Shown here piece by piece: positions 5,808 through 6,294 of a stretch of DNA of 6,294 bases. This DNA is from Alphaproteobacteria bacterium. Its GTDB lineage: Bacteria > Pseudomonadota > Alphaproteobacteria > Puniceispirillales > UBA1172. The notes under the pieces are model-generated. The model was not told the DNA's origin. It did no database searches and saw nothing but the letters and a program-made list of their open reading frames with translations. The number at the start of each line of letters is the position of its first letter. Positions within the stretch are counted from its first letter, which is position 1. The stretch lies in assembly GCA_023259875.1 (NCBI GenBank), contig JALRFL010000079.1, positions 1-6,294 on the forward strand. The letters run 5' to 3'. The position numbers and the translations under genes were made by a program.

Positions 5808-6294
5808 ATGAATAGCCAGCCTCCCCTCATCACCACCACGAATCAGCTTGCGGAAATCTGTGTCCGCATGGCTGAGCATAACGATATCGCCATTGATACC
5901 GAGTTTCTGCGTGAGACCACCTATTATCCCAAACTCTGCCTTGTTCAAATCGCATCACCCGACGAAGCGGCGGCGATTGACCCATTAGCGGACGGTATTG
6001 ATCTCACCCCCCTGATCGGGCTTTTGCGCGACGCGAACACAACCAAGGTATTTCATGCCGGCAAGCAAGACCTTGAAATTTTCTATCGCATGATGGGGGA
6101 ATTGCCGCAATCCCTCTATGATACCCAAATCGCGGCTATGGTCTGCGGCCTAGGGGATCAAGTGGGCTATGATAAGCTGATTAATCATATCCTAGGGATC
6201 AAGATCGACAAATCCTCGCAATTCACGGATTGGAGCCGTCGCCCCCTATCGCCGCGCCAATATCGCTATGCGCTTGATGATGTTATCCATCTGG
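5808..6294 (+). CDS. rnd: Ribonuclease D, N-terminal part (runs off the right edge)
   Basis: The first 162 residues of a DEDDy-family 3'-5' exoribonuclease are present, with no stop before the edge. RNase D trims the 3' ends of tRNA precursors and other small stable RNAs. The exonuclease motifs are all visible: Exo I as IDTEF (D30, E32), Exo II as HAGKQDLE (D88), and Exo III as Y154-x3-D158 in RYALDDVIHL. The segment TEFLRETTYYPKLCLVQIA (31-49) is characteristic of RNase D. The HRDC domain expected downstream lies outside the window. The start at 5808 fits the family N-terminus (PLITTTNQL), but no Shine-Dalgarno sequence precedes it. A TATAAA box ends only seven bases upstream, so the mRNA may be leaderless or have almost no leader. 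eipB is divergent on the left. Confidence 0.93.
   Translation, partial: MNSQPPLITTTNQLAEICVRMAEHNDIAIDTEFLRETTYYPKLCLVQIASPDEAAAIDPLADGIDLTPLIGLLRDANTTKVFHAGKQDLEIFYRMMGELPQSLYDTQIAAMVCGLGDQVGYDKLINHILGIKIDKSSQFTDWSRRPLSPRQYRYALDDVIHL

Noticed and set aside
5763..5948. - strand open frame across the rnd start
   Set aside because: It runs opposite the RNase D Exo I motif and across the promoter region and has no recognisable features.
1..6294. Mobile element, CRISPR array, phage genes, tRNA or defence system
   Set aside because: No transposase, integrase, regularly spaced repeats, cloverleaf sequence or defence-family motif was seen on either strand; nearly all of the window is covered by housekeeping genes.

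Overview
The window looks like ordinary chromosomal core sequence from an alphaproteobacterium. The evidence is the combination of an RNase R gene followed directly by rpmG (a zinc-free L33), a DinB polymerase with an N-terminal four-cysteine finger, and an EipB/DUF1849 periplasmic protein, a family typical of Alphaproteobacteria. Base composition appears moderate, near 50 % G+C by eye, so a marine or host-associated lineage such as SAR116 is possible. The genus cannot be fixed from this window.

Layout from left to right. Positions 1-151 are a short G+C-rich flank that I cannot assign and that may hold the 3' end of an upstream gene. On the + strand follow rnr (RNase R, 152-2407), rpmG (ribosomal protein L33, 2457-2624), mak (ROK-family sugar kinase closest to fructokinase/mannokinase, 2660-3556) and dinB (DNA polymerase IV, 3549-4892). 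A convergent gene on the - strand, eipB (periplasmic envelope-integrity protein, 4917-5711), faces dinB across 24 bases. A 96-base A+T-rich divergent promoter region then separates eipB from rnd (RNase D, starting at 5808 and running off the right edge).

The four + strand genes are tightly spaced and probably form one transcription unit, with an internal promoter for rpmG overlapping the rnr stop codon. mak and dinB overlap by 8 bases, which suggests translational coupling. Two exoribonucleases of different superfamilies, RNase R (RNB) and RNase D (DEDDy), lie about 3.4 kb apart. The products cover RNA turnover, translation, sugar phosphorylation, translesion DNA synthesis and envelope maintenance, so this is housekeeping content rather than one pathway.

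I found no mobile element, CRISPR array, tRNA, rRNA or toxin-antitoxin pair, and no convincing new system. The most useful leads are the direct repeat in the eipB-rnd promoter region, the possible leaderless start of rnd, the mak-dinB overlap, and the cysteine finger on DinB.
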